This document shows, in pieces, positions 37,555 to 46,452 of a DNA stretch of 64,000 nt; position 1 is the first letter of the stretch; every line of letters begins with the position of its first letter. The stretch comes from Deinococcus ficus (GTDB lineage Bacteria; Deinococcota; Deinococci; Deinococcales; Deinococcaceae): NCBI RefSeq assembly GCF_003444775.1, contig NZ_CP021081.1:2558001-2622000 (forward strand), in the 5' to 3' direction. Under the pieces are notes generated by a model. It saw nothing but the letters and a program-made list of their open reading frames with translations. It had not been told where the DNA came from and made no database searches. Position numbers and translations under genes: made by a program.

Positions 37555-40254
37555 TCAGGGGATGACGGTGGTGGATTCCGTCTTGTAGTTCGTCTGGGCC
37601 GTGCCGCTGCTTTCGGCGGTGTTGTTCCAGCGCATGGTTTCGAAGTACTGGCGGGCGGCCGTGCCGGCGGGCGCGGTGACGATCGTGCGCACCCAGATCA
37701 CACCGCCGGGGGCGACGCGGAAGGACGGCGCGAAGGTCAGGGTCTGCTGGCCCGTACCAGCTTCGGCGCTCGGGGTGTACTGGTTCCCGGCAGTCAGCAG
37801 GACACTGGTGGCGTTCGTGTAGTCGCTGGTTATGGCGCCCGTCTGCGGGTCACGCACGGGAGTCGGATCGTAGTAGACCTGGGTGCCGGAGAAGTTGAAC
37901 ACGCCGGGAGTCTGCTGGATCGGGTCGAGTGTGCCGAAACCGTAGATCAGCACGTTGTTGATGGCGCCCTCGTTGCTGGAGGGTTCCACGCTCGCGGCGC
38001 TGGCGACGATGGTGCCGGTCGTGTCGCCCTGGCGGATCGGGTCGACGGTGTCGGTGAGCTGGGTCTGCTCGGAGATGAAGGACGTGACGGTGACACACGC
38101 GACGGCCTGGCCGCTGCCACCGTTGGTGCTGCTGTAGGAGCCGGTGTCGCAGTACTCGCCGCGGGGCGTGCCGGGGGCGACGGTGCTCGTGAGGTTCAGC
38201 GTCAGGGTCTGCCCGGGCGCCAGGTCGAGGGTGGCGGGGACGGTGCTGACGGTGCGGGTGGCGGCGTCGAAGGTGACGCTGCCGGTCTGGGCGGTGCCGC
38301 TGACGGTGTAGCTGCCGCTGCCGTAGTTCATGTACACGCCGTTCAGGTTGCCGAGCAGGTCGCGCACGGCGACCGCAGTGGCGGTGGCGGAGCCGGTGTT
38401 CGTGACCGTGATGGTACTGGCGTAGCTGCTGCCGGGCGTCAGGACGTTCGTGGCTGGCTGGCCCGCAATCTGCGAGTTCACCTTGGTGATGGCCAGCTGC
38501 GGGGACGCGACCTTGAAGCAGGGAATCTGCGAGGCGACCGGACCGATGGTGGTGCCGTTGTTGCTGGTGGCAGTCATGGTGCCCTGGTCGCAGTACGTGC
38601 CGTCGGCAGAGCCGGCCGCGGCGAACGTGAAGGTCTGGGTGGCACCGGCGGCCAGCGTGAAGGGCGCAGTGGTGAAGCCGTCGTCGCCGGCAGCGGTGAC
38701 GCCCACGGCCTGCGGGGCAGCGGCCACGGCGCCCTGGATGGCGTAGTTGGCGGCCACGGTGTTGTTGGCGAGCGCGTCGGTCACGACCACGTTGGTGGCA
38801 TCCGCGTTGCCGTTGTTGGTGACGGTGATGCGGGCGTACACCGGGGTGTTCGGGGCGACGGTGATGTTGTCGGCGATCGGGTTGCCGTTGGCGTCCACGA
38901 GGCTCTTGACGATGTTCAGGTTGGGCGCGGTGACGGTGAGGCAGGCCTCGTCCTGCAGGCCGTTCGGCGTGACGGTGCCGAAGGCGCCGTTGGTGTAGCT
39001 GACGATGGTGGCGACGTCACAGTAGACGCCGACCGCGCTGGCCTGCGCCGGGAAGGTGAAGGCGCGGCTTTCACCAGGGGCCAGGTCGAAGGTGGCGTCG
39101 AAGCCGTCGGTGGCGTTCGCGGTGGTGCCGGCCGGCGCGGTGATGCCGTACGCGGCGGCGTCCCCGGAGCGCAGCACGTCGTTCAGGGCGATGCCGGTGG
39201 CGGGGCCCTGACCGGTGTTCGTCACGGTGATGGTGAAGTTGCGGGCCTCGTTCAGACCGGCCGTCTGGCTTTCGGGCGCCTTGGTGATGACCAGGTTCGC
39301 GCTGGGGGCGAAGGTCTTGTCCAGGAAGCGCTTGGTGACTTCCGTACCGTTCACGTACGCCACGGCGCGGATGCGGGCGGTGGCCTGCGTGGTGACGGCG
39401 GGGTCGTGGTTCAGGGCGGTCCAGGTGAAGCCGTCCGTGTCCGGGGTGTTCACGCCGGTCATGTTGTACAGCGGGTAGTCGGCGCTGCTGGGGAAGCGGA
39501 CGTTGTTCCCGCCGGCGCTGTTGGTGTAGGTGTTGGCGCTCAGGGCGTTGTCGTTGATGTCCTGGGGGGTGATGGGGGCGCCGGAGGGCTGCCCACCGTC
39601 ATCGGCCGCGGAGAAGCGCACGCTACCGGTTTCTTCCAGGATGTCCCAGCGGACGTTGGCGCCCACGATCGGGTAGACGTTGCCGTCCGCGGCCTTGTAG
39701 CCCACGTACCCGCCGACGACGTTCTGCCGGTTGAGCGGCGCGACTTCATTCATCTCCGCCGCAGTGGGCATGCCGGGGTCGGTGATGCCGCCCGTGAGGG
39801 TGGGATCGATGCCGCCGGCTTCGTTCTCCATCCAGGAGTAGAAGACGAAGCGGCTGCCGGCGTTGTCCAGGTCGTCACGGGTGATGAACACGGCCTGGCC
39901 GTTGGCGTCGTAGTAGAACGCGCCGCTGCCGGCGGGAATGGCCTGGAGGGTGGGCGCGACCAGGGAGACGGTCTGGCCGGCGGCGACGGAGAAGGACACG
40001 GTCTGGCTGACGTACCCGTCGCGGCTGTAGGTGACGGTGTAGTTGCCGGGCGTGAGGTTGTTGTAGCTGCTGCTGGGGATGACGTTGCCGTTGGCGTCCT
40101 TGACGACGACGGTGTAGCCGTTGGGGTTCTGGATGCCGACGCTGCCGACCGTGGAGGACGTGGGGGGTGGGGTGGGGGCGCTGCCGCCGCCGCAGGAGGC
40201 CAGGAGGAGGACGCCGGTGAGGGCCAGGATGCCGAGTTTCATGTGGTGGTTCAT
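37555..40254 (-). CDS. Large surface lipoprotein with DUF11-type Ig repeats (S-layer HPI-like)
   Basis: 899 aa. The signal peptide ends in LLLASC (Cys about residue 21). A PEGA-like domain (PNGYTVVVKDANGNV) and a central domain precede at least three DUF11 Ig-like repeats, opening ANLVITKAPESQTAGLNEARNFTITVTNTG, LNIVKSLVDANGNPIADNITV and LAITKVNSQIAGQPATNVLTPG. Lipid anchor, Ig arrays and size resemble the Deinococcus hexagonally packed intermediate (HPI) surface-layer protein, though no direct comparison was possible. GGAGGT lies 5 nt before the ATG. It probably builds or decorates the cell surface. Confidence 0.75.
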   Translation of the reverse strand: MNHHMKLGILALTGVLLLASCGGGSAPTPPPTSSTVGSVGIQNPNGYTVVVKDANGNVIPSSSYNNLTPGNYTVTYSRDGYVSQTVSFSVAAGQTVSLVAPTLQAIPAGSGAFYYDANGQAVFITRDDLDNAGSRFVFYSWMENEAGGIDPTLTGGITDPGMPTAAEMNEVAPLNRQNVVGGYVGYKAADGNVYPIVGANVRWDILEETGSVRFSAADDGGQPSGAPITPQDINDNALSANTYTNSAGGNNVRFPSSADYPLYNMTGVNTPDTDGFTWTALNHDPAVTTQATARIRAVAYVNGTEVTKRFLDKTFAPSANLVITKAPESQTAGLNEARNFTITVTNTGQGPATGIALNDVLRSGDAAAYGITAPAGTTANATDGFDATFDLAPGESRAFTFPAQASAVGVYCDVATIVSYTNGAFGTVTPNGLQDEACLTVTAPNLNIVKSLVDANGNPIADNITVAPNTPVYARITVTNNGNADATNVVVTDALANNTVAANYAIQGAVAAAPQAVGVTAAGDDGFTTAPFTLAAGATQTFTFAAAGSADGTYCDQGTMTATSNNGTTIGPVASQIPCFKVASPQLAITKVNSQIAGQPATNVLTPGSSYASTITVTNTGSATATAVAVRDLLGNLNGVYMNYGSGSYTVSGTAQTGSVTFDAATRTVSTVPATLDLAPGQTLTLNLTSTVAPGTPRGEYCDTGSYSSTNGGSGQAVACVTVTSFISEQTQLTDTVDPIRQGDTTGTIVASAASVEPSSNEGAINNVLIYGFGTLDPIQQTPGVFNFSGTQVYYDPTPVRDPQTGAITSDYTNATSVLLTAGNQYTPSAEAGTGQQTLTFAPSFRVAPGGVIWVRTIVTAPAGTAARQYFETMRWNNTAESSGTAQTNYKTESTTVIP

Positions 40255-40861
40255 GTCTTACCTCCGGGAAATGAACCTTCGGGGTCCTGCAGCAGCCAGC
40301 GGCCAGGACGCGATCCGTGTCGCGACTGGTGGACGAGGTGAGTGCGGGTCTCCGATGGACTAAGCACCTTGTAGCGCTACCAGAAATCTCACGCAAGCGT
40401 TTCTCATGTTTAGTGACGCTTCATTTCTAAATGACAATCAGAAATGCAAATCCGGTGAACTTGACAATGAGAAGCAGCCTAATTTCGAGTCGTATCTGAT
40501 TGATAAATGAAAGAATTTTCACCGGATTCAACCTCGACATGGCTTTATGGTGAATTTAACTTCATGATGAGATACTTTTAATGAAACGTCTATCTGGTCA
40601 GGAATGTGAGGCATATTGGCTCACGATTTACTCACTGACATGAAAATGGGGGCAGTCAACGGGGGAACACGAAAAGGAAAATACCCCCATTCGGGGGGAT
40701 TATTGTGTCGTGAGGCGGTGCAGGAAATGCGCGACTTTCCTTCAGAGGCCGCTTAACAATTCAAGGAGATTTCAGCTGCACTGTCGGTCACTCCGGTCAT
40801 CACCTGGTCTCAGGACGAAGTGAAGACCATTCAAGAGAACAGGTAGCGCACTGAAAACAGG
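40255..40861. other. 607-nt AT-rich intergenic region
   Basis: No convincing gene. Bases 40380-40620 are strikingly AT-rich for this genome, perhaps the promoter region of the surface protein gene on the minus strand. A CCCCC-ATTC-GGGGG hairpin at 40684-40697 with ATTATTGTG after it looks like a terminator on the plus strand. Confidence 0.6.
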
Positions 40862-40954
40862 TCAGTACAAGGCGTCGGCAGCGAGGACGACGAGCCCCAG
40901 AACAACGAGAGCCATCAGGCACTGATACGTCAGGTGCAGCCAGTCCCGTTTCAT
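40862..40954 (-). CDS. Predicted 30-aa single-pass membrane protein
   Basis: Sequence MKRDWLHLTYQCLMALVVLG then LVVLAADALY and a stop. It has a positively charged N-terminus and one clear helix (about 13-27). A TAGAGT box lies 7 nt before the ATG, the same leaderless layout as verified-looking neighbours. It lies just downstream of the membrane protein at 40965. Without conservation data it stays a candidate. Confidence 0.45.
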   Translation of the reverse strand: MKRDWLHLTYQCLMALVVLGLVVLAADALY

Positions 40955-40964
40955 ACGCGCCACT

Positions 40965-41294
40965 CTATGCCGCACGAGCTGGGCTGTCCCGCAACTCTGC
41001 CGCCACCGGGGAGGGCGTCAAGGAGTCTGCAGGTTCCCCACGGGCTCTCTGAGCGCTGCTCCACAGGGCCACCTCGCGTTCCCCGGCGGCCTGGGCGAGC
41101 GCGACCATCAACCAGATCAGGACCTCGCCCACGCCCCACAGCAGCCCGGCCAGGACTGCGGGCACGATACAGGGCTGCTCACAGGGCCGACGCTCCCGCC
41201 AGGCCGAACGGAGCAGCAGGCCGGCCGCACTCAGCAGGAGCATGACCCCCAGCAGCCACGCCATGGGCGCCAGGTCTGCCGTTGAGCCAGTCAC
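40965..41294 (-). CDS. Small membrane protein coupled to a response regulator
   Basis: 109 aa from a GTG overlapping the response-regulator stop (GTGA). Two or three hydrophobic segments (LAPMAWLLGVMLLLSAAGLLL, CIVPAVLAGLLWGVGEVLIWLMVAL) and a polar C-terminal tail. No family is recognised. The coupling suggests it may be the output or sensor partner of the regulator. Confidence 0.6.
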   Translation of the reverse strand: MTGSTADLAPMAWLLGVMLLLSAAGLLLRSAWRERRPCEQPCIVPAVLAGLLWGVGEVLIWLMVALAQAAGEREVALWSSAQRARGEPADSLTPSPVAAELRDSPARAA

Positions 41295-41728
41295 TGGCCG
41301 GACGGCTGAGGGCCAGACGTAGGACCGCCGATGGCCCGGTGCTGAAGGAGACCGATCATCACACTCAACTCCTCCACCAGGGCGCGGTAGGAATTGGGCT
41401 TGACGAAATACCCCTCGACCCCGAGGGCCGCGGCCTGCTCCCGGTCCTGCTCCGCGGGGGAAGTGGTGAACACCAGGACCGGCAGGTGTCGCCACGCAGG
41501 GCAGGCGTGCAAGGCGCGAATCAGGGCGAAGCCGTCCCGGCCGGGCATGTTCAGGTCGGTGATCACGGCGTCCGGCGCGACCTCACCGCGGTTCAGGGCG
41601 GCCAGGAACTCATCCGCATCCAGGAAGTGACGACACCGGGTCGAGAGATCCAGCTCGTCCAGCGCGTCCTGAAGGAGGAGGTGGTCGGCCTCGTTGTCGT
41701 CCACGAAAGAAAGAGAGAGGCCCGGCAC
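41291..41728 (-). CDS. Single-domain CheY-like response regulator
   Basis: 145 aa. Receiver domain only: acidic pocket VDDNEADH (D10-D11), phospho-acceptor D58 in VITDLNMPG, VFTTS and the conserved Lys in GYFVKPN. It resembles Rcp1-type regulators that pair with phytochrome or hybrid kinases; no kinase gene is present. The start is a GTG with TAAGGT 6 nt upstream (leaderless). The composite transposon is inserted shortly before it. Confidence 0.88.
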   Translation of the reverse strand: MPGLSLSFVDDNEADHLLLQDALDELDLSTRCRHFLDADEFLAALNRGEVAPDAVITDLNMPGRDGFALIRALHACPAWRHLPVLVFTTSPAEQDREQAAALGVEGYFVKPNSYRALVEELSVMIGLLQHRAIGGPTSGPQPSGQ

Positions 41729-41773
41729 CCTGCAACCTTAGCCTCTTCTGTATCCCCGCGTACGATCAAATCG

Positions 41774-41780
41774 TCAATTC
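41774..41780. repeat. Target-site duplication, left of composite transposon
   Basis: TCAATTC, repeated at 44975-44981 on the far side of the second IS. The inner IS ends do not share a duplication. Confidence 0.75.
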
Positions 41781-42984
41781 CCTCTGTACCGGACATCTTC
41801 AAGTTGAGGCTGTGCTGGACGGGGAATTCCTGAACGTGTGATCGGTCGCGAAGCGGCACGACAAACGGCGGTGTTTTGGGTGTGACCAGCCCAAAACCCG
41901 AAGGTCTCCAGCGTACTGAACTCACCCGCCACTTCAAAGCCTGCGTGCCATTCCTGCGCCACGACACGCTGCAGCGTGTCGTGGACATCGTCCTGGCGAT
42001 GGTCACCGCAAGGAGCGTGAATCAGAGTGACCTGTGCGCCCACCTTCCCGGGGCAAGCTCCATCGACGCGAAGCGACGCCGGGTGGAACGAGGGTGCCGG
42101 GATCCCCAGCTCACCGAGCCCGTCTTTCTGGCCTTTCTGCTGGCCCTGCTGCCCCCTGGGAAACTGCTGCTCAGCATGGACCGCACCACCTGGGAGCGCG
42201 GGAATTCACCGCTGAACCTCCTGGTGCTGGGCGTCGTACTGCACGGGTACACGGTGCCGCTCGTCTGGACCGCCCTGGATCACGACGGCAACAGCGGCAC
42301 GGTCCGGCGCATCCAGTTGGTCTCCAGGCTGCTGAAGGCCCTTCCAGCGGCACGCTGGAAGGGCCTGGTCGCTGACCGGGAGTTCATCGGCGGAGAGTGG
42401 TTCAGGTTTCTGAGGCGCAAGGGCATCAAACGGGCCATCCGCATCCGAAAGAACGCTGTGGTCGACGAGCTGCGCGTGGACGCGTGGTTCGGTGATCTGA
42501 AGGTTGGGGAAGTCCGGTGCCTGGCTGAAAAAGCGTACGTCTACGGGGAGGTGATGCAGGTCGTGGCCACCAGGTCCCCTGCGGGGGACCTGGTGGCTAT
42601 TGCCACGGATTTCAGCGTGTGGGACACCTGCGTGCTGTACCGGGCTCGCTGGTCGGTGGAGTGCACGTTCGCGAGCCTCAAGGTCCGCGGGTTCGATGTG
42701 GAGCGGACCGGCATCACCCGCCCGGACCGGCTGGAACGTCTGTTCGGGCTGGTCGTCCTGGCCTGGATCAGCTGCCTCCGGGTGGGCGTGTGGCTCCAGG
42801 CGCAGGTTCCGGTCAAGGTGAAGGCCCATGGCCGGGCGGCCATGAGCCTCGTGCGGTACGGCGCGGAGCGGCTGTGCCATGCCCTGCGGTGGAATCTCCT
42901 CGAGTTACCCGCACTGATCAGGCTGCTGAGCACGCCATTTCACGTGCTAGGCGCGGCTTGAAGGCAAGATGTCCGGTACAGAGG
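41781..42984 (+). mobile_element. IS4-family-type insertion sequence, copy 1 (1204 bp)
   Basis: Bounded by perfect 19-bp terminal inverted repeats CCTCTGTACCGGACATCTT, and holds one transposase gene. The second copy at 43771-44974 has the same length and ends, in inverted orientation. Confidence 0.92.
41882..42961 (+). CDS. IS4-type DDE transposase, copy 1
   Basis: 359 aa from GTG (a TTG two codons upstream is possible). DDE motifs: LLSMDRTTWERG (first Asp), LVADREFIGG (second Asp) and YRARWSVECTFASLKVRGFDVE (Glu in a Y-(2)-R-(3)-E-(6)-K-type signature of IS4). It appears intact. Its last 32 residues differ from copy 2 while the rest is identical. Confidence 0.9.
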   Translation: MTSPKPEGLQRTELTRHFKACVPFLRHDTLQRVVDIVLAMVTARSVNQSDLCAHLPGASSIDAKRRRVERGCRDPQLTEPVFLAFLLALLPPGKLLLSMDRTTWERGNSPLNLLVLGVVLHGYTVPLVWTALDHDGNSGTVRRIQLVSRLLKALPAARWKGLVADREFIGGEWFRFLRRKGIKRAIRIRKNAVVDELRVDAWFGDLKVGEVRCLAEKAYVYGEVMQVVATRSPAGDLVAIATDFSVWDTCVLYRARWSVECTFASLKVRGFDVERTGITRPDRLERLFGLVVLAWISCLRVGVWLQAQVPVKVKAHGRAAMSLVRYGAERLCHALRWNLLELPALIRLLSTPFHVLGAA

Positions 42985-43196
42985 AGCCACTCCCAAACGT
43001 GTGGCCACGTCTGCACGACAGCATGTCGCCACTGTCACTCGTTCGCCGCCGGTGTCACAAACCACCGCCAGTGATCATCCCGAAGCCGGGTCGCGTCTTG
43101 GTTGCCCCCGGAGTGCGTGCCACACGGAGAGGCGAAATGGTCAACTTGACCAGCACGCTTCTCGCTGCCCTACGCTCGCTTGCAGAAGCACGAACA

Positions 43197-43721
43197 TCAC
43201 CTCTCCGGACCTCCTGTCCGGGCGCTGATTGGCCACCCGGCGCTGAACGCCAAGAGGACGAAACCAGCAACGACGGCCGCCACTGCCGGTGCGAGAGGCC
43301 AGTGCAGGGCCCACCCCACGGCTCCCAGGAGCGCCACCGCGACCAGTGCGCCAGCGAGCCGTCGAAAGACGGGCGCATGAAACGCTCCAGCGAATGGGTA
43401 GAAATGCGCGCCGACCACAGCGATCACCCACAGGATGATCAGATCCGGCCAGCCGGCAGCGGTCAGGCCCCGCGCGCCCAGTGGAAGGGCCAGCAGCATG
43501 AGCAGCACACTGACCTGATACAGCCGCCATGCCCGCGCAGCTGGACGGGACTGTGTGCCGGCACGCCAGTGTGGCAACTGCCTTAAGGTGAAGAGAAAAG
43601 CCAGCAGGCCGAGGAGACGGACAAGCCAGGAGACCGCACCCGGCAACTGCCCTGCATTGACCAACACGAAGGCGAGGCCACCAATAGCGCCGATTAGCGC
43701 ACCCAGTTGTCTGCCGTGCAT
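43197..43721 (-). CDS. Multi-pass membrane protein, transposon cargo
   Basis: 174 aa, starting MHGRQLGALIGAIGGLAFVLV. About five hydrophobic helices with a His-containing segment (VIAVVGAHFYPFAGAFHAPVFRRLAGAL). No family is firmly recognised and no resistance signature is visible. It is the only gene-like unit between the two IS copies; the 212 nt on its downstream side (42985-43196) hold none. Confidence 0.65.
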   Translation of the reverse strand: MHGRQLGALIGAIGGLAFVLVNAGQLPGAVSWLVRLLGLLAFLFTLRQLPHWRAGTQSRPAARAWRLYQVSVLLMLLALPLGARGLTAAGWPDLIILWVIAVVGAHFYPFAGAFHAPVFRRLAGALVAVALLGAVGWALHWPLAPAVAAVVAGFVLLAFSAGWPISARTGGPER

Positions 43722-43770
43722 GTGGGGAGTCTGGCACTGAAGCGTGAGTGTTCTGGACACAGAGCCAGCA

Positions 43771-44974
43771 CCTCTGTACCGGACATCTTGGCTTCAAGCC
43801 GCGCCTGGCGCGTGAAACGGCGTGCTCAGCAGTCTGATCAGAGTGGGTAAGTGGGACAACTCCCACCGCAGCGCATTGCACAGCTGCTCCGCGCCGTATC
43901 GCACCAGGCTCATGGCCGCCCGGCCATGGGCCTTCACCTTGACCGGAACCTGCGCCTGGAGCCACACGCCCACCCGGAGGCAGCTGATCCAGGCCAGGAC
44001 GACCAGCCCGAACAGACGTTCCAGCCGGTCCGGGCGGGTGATGCCGGTCCGCTCCACATCGAACCCGCGGACCTTGAGGCTCGCGAACGTGCACTCCACC
44101 GACCAGCGAGCCCGGTACAGCACGCAGGTGTCCCACACGCTGAAATCCGTGGCAATAGCCACCAGGTCCCCCGCAGGGGACCTGGTGGCCACGACCTGCA
44201 TCACCTCCCCGTAGACGTACGCTTTTTCAGCCAGGCACCGGACTTCCCCAACCTTCAGATCACCGAACCACGCGTCCACGCGCAGCTCGTCGACCACAGC
44301 GTTCTTTCGGATGCGGATGGCCCGTTTGATGCCCTTGCGCCTCAGAAACCTGAACCACTCTCCGCCGATGAACTCCCGGTCAGCGACCAGGCCCTTCCAG
44401 CGTGCCGCTGGAAGGGCCTTCAGCAGCCTGGAGACCAACTGGATGCGCCGGACCGTGCCGCTGTTGCCGTCGTGATCCAGGGCGGTCCAGACGAGCGGCA
44501 CCGTGTACCCGTGCAGTACGACGCCCAGCACCAGGAGGTTCAGCGGTGAATTCCCGCGCTCCCAGGTGGTGCGGTCCATGCTGAGCAGCAGTTTCCCAGG
44601 GGGCAGCAGGGCCAGCAGAAAGGCCAGAAAGACGGGCTCGGTGAGCTGGGGATCCCGGCACCCTCGTTCCACCCGGCGTCGCTTCGCGTCGATGGAGCTT
44701 GCCCCGGGAAGGTGGGCGCACAGGTCACTCTGATTCACGCTCCTTGCGGTGACCATCGCCAGGACGATGTCCACGACACGCTGCAGCGTGTCGTGGCGCA
44801 GGAATGGCACGCAGGCTTTGAAGTGGCGGGTGAGTTCAGTACGCTGGAGACCTTCGGGTTTTGGGCTGGTCACACCCAAAACACCGCCGTTTGTCGTGCC
44901 GCTTCGCGACCGATCACACGTTCAGGAATTCCCCGTCCAGCACAGCCTCAACTTGAAGATGTCCGGTACAGAGG
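43771..44974 (-). mobile_element. IS4-family-type insertion sequence, copy 2 (1204 bp)
   Basis: Same 19-bp terminal repeats and length as copy 1, opposite orientation, so that the transposase-start ends of both copies face outward. Confidence 0.92.
43794..44873 (-). CDS. IS4-type DDE transposase, copy 2
   Basis: 359 aa from GTG, with the same DDE motifs as copy 1. The proteins are identical up to VRYGAE and then differ in roughly ten positions (QLCNALRWELSHLPTLI against RLCHALRWNLLELPALI). Confidence 0.9.
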   Translation of the reverse strand: MTSPKPEGLQRTELTRHFKACVPFLRHDTLQRVVDIVLAMVTARSVNQSDLCAHLPGASSIDAKRRRVERGCRDPQLTEPVFLAFLLALLPPGKLLLSMDRTTWERGNSPLNLLVLGVVLHGYTVPLVWTALDHDGNSGTVRRIQLVSRLLKALPAARWKGLVADREFIGGEWFRFLRRKGIKRAIRIRKNAVVDELRVDAWFGDLKVGEVRCLAEKAYVYGEVMQVVATRSPAGDLVAIATDFSVWDTCVLYRARWSVECTFASLKVRGFDVERTGITRPDRLERLFGLVVLAWISCLRVGVWLQAQVPVKVKAHGRAAMSLVRYGAEQLCNALRWELSHLPTLIRLLSTPFHAPGAA

Positions 44975-45372
44975 TCAATTCCCAAAAACGCACCCAATCG
45001 GGGGCAGTCGAGCCCGCACCCGGCGTTCACGCAGAACCGGTACGCTCACCGCAACCCACAACACAGCGCCGCCCAGGTGAAGGCGGCCGGGCCTGCCCCA
45101 CCTCAACCGTGGGGCTTTGACCTGACCCCTTCCCGGATGGCCGTCCAGGGGCACCTGCACCGTCCACGACCCCGTCGTCGAACCATTTCGGTGCCTGCCA
45201 TCACCGAGGAGTCTCTCAGTGCGACCCCCACGAAGGCTTCTTGATCCACCGTTCGCCCGCACTCTTCTGCGTTTGCGGCCCCATCAGCCGGCCAGCCGGA
45301 TGGCGGGACCCAAGCGCCGGCAGTCATTTCCTCGTCGGCCTTTCTCAGTCGCAGCCGGCGGGAGACCTGGCC
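44975..45372. other. 398-nt region without a supported gene
   Basis: It begins with the target duplication. Open frames here lack plausible starts and composition. Joining 41780 to 44982 recreates uninterrupted non-coding sequence, so the transposon does not appear to have broken a gene. Confidence 0.5.
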
Positions 45373-45678
45373 TCACTCACTCAGCGGCGCACCGAGCACG
45401 CGGCACAGTTCGTCAGTCGCCTGCCAGAACAGGGCCGAAAGCTGCTCCTCCGTCGGCGGGTAGGCGCAGTTCTCGTTGCAGACTGACGCCACCCTGCCGT
45501 CACGGGCCCGGTACACCACGGACACCCGGGGTTCGGGCAGCCAGCTGCTCACCACCACCTCGGGGGCGTACCCCCTCGAACTTAACTGCTTGAGGTAGCG
45601 GGTGGGATCCGGGTGGATGCAGCGGCGCCAGTCCCGGTCGAGCGGCACGACGTCTCTCGTGTGCTGCAGAGCTTCCAT
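45373..45678 (-). CDS. Hypothetical protein
   Basis: 101 aa. LDRDWRRCIHPDPTRYLKQLSSRGYAPEVVVSSWLPEPRVSVVYRARDGRVASVCNENC suggests a small alpha/beta fold. TACCGT lies 5 nt before the ATG. No family is recognised. Confidence 0.6.
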   Translation of the reverse strand: MEALQHTRDVVPLDRDWRRCIHPDPTRYLKQLSSRGYAPEVVVSSWLPEPRVSVVYRARDGRVASVCNENCAYPPTEEQLSALFWQATDELCRVLGAPLSE

Positions 45679-45788
45679 GGCTCACGGTACCCCCAGGCAG
45701 CGACCCCGTCCTCTACGAAACCCACACGATTTCTCCTGAAAACTTGAAGGTGCGGGGCCAGGCAGGGCATGCGCCAGTGGCATGACAC

Positions 45789-46082
45789 TCAGGTCGTGGA
45801 GAGAGTGAGCAGGGTGACCAGGACCTTGGTGTCGTCCTCGAGCGCGAGGCTGGAGAAGTGCCCCTGACCGCGGGTATGCATCACCTCTCCGGCCGCCAGG
45901 TCCGTGTCATTCCCCTCCACCGTCAGTCTCAGGCGGCCGCGCAGGACCGCGACGATCACCGCCTGACCCGCGTGCGTGTGCGGCGGGAGGCCCTCACCGG
46001 TGCGGTAGTGAAACAGCAGCGCCCGCCCTCCTTCGGTCTTCGCGAGGACTTCTGGTGCGGCGGGACGAAGTTCAGTCGACAT
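45789..46082 (-). CDS. Cupin-domain protein
   Basis: 97 aa. One cupin barrel: GLPPHTHAGQAVIVAVLRGRLRLTVEG (motif 1) and GEVMHTRGQGHFSSLALEDDTKVLV (motif 2), with metal-binding His candidates. GGAG precedes the ATG by 6 nt. The substrate is unknown. The small cupin fold is often a sugar- or quercetin-type binding protein. Confidence 0.85.
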   Translation of the reverse strand: MSTELRPAAPEVLAKTEGGRALLFHYRTGEGLPPHTHAGQAVIVAVLRGRLRLTVEGNDTDLAAGEVMHTRGQGHFSSLALEDDTKVLVTLLTLSTT

Positions 46083-46452
46083 GGAATCTCCATTTGGGGT
46101 GTTATTCGGACCGGCCTCGGTATGTTCGAGTCAGGTAGGTCTCTTCAAACGCGTGAAGCTCAAGCATGCCAGAGTGCTGCCTGCTGCAGCCGAGGAACCG
46201 CAACCAACAGAGCAAGCCTCAGACCCCGCCCCAGTGAGCTGACCGGCCTATCCTAAGGGGGACCGAGCCGCAGCCCGATGGGGCTCTGGAATTCACAAGT
46301 GCCTCAAATGCCTTACGCCTAAATGGCCGTCCAGGTAGCAATCAAGGTGAACGTCAGCACATGCCCTCAACTGGCAAAAGCATGCCCGCAACAGGCGCAA
46401 ATTCGTACGCATGTATGAAACGACCATGCTGTAATTGCGTGACGGAGGCAAT
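46083..46452. other. 370-nt region upstream of tcmP
   Basis: No gene is seen. Its AT content rises toward the tcmP start, consistent with a divergent promoter region for the cupin and tcmP genes; no clean -35/-10 pair could be picked. Confidence 0.4.

Larger units (their letters stand above)
41781..44974. mobile_element. Composite transposon with inverted IS ends
   Basis: Two 1204-bp IS copies flank 786 bp of cargo containing a membrane-protein gene. A 7-bp duplication (TCAATTC) is found only at the outer boundaries, which indicates the whole 3.2-kb unit inserted as one piece. Confidence 0.78.

Noticed and set aside
41876..41881. TTG start for the IS transposase
   Set aside because: GTG two codons later is at least as likely; neither has a clear ribosome-binding site.
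42566..42591. Hairpin in the transposase gene as a terminator or attenuator
   Set aside because: It lies in the middle of a conserved coding block in both IS copies, with no T-tract.
42969..43586. 205-codon plus-strand frame in the transposon cargo
   Set aside because: Composition is Arg/Ser/Pro-rich and it begins inside the IS end; the opposite strand encodes a coherent membrane protein.
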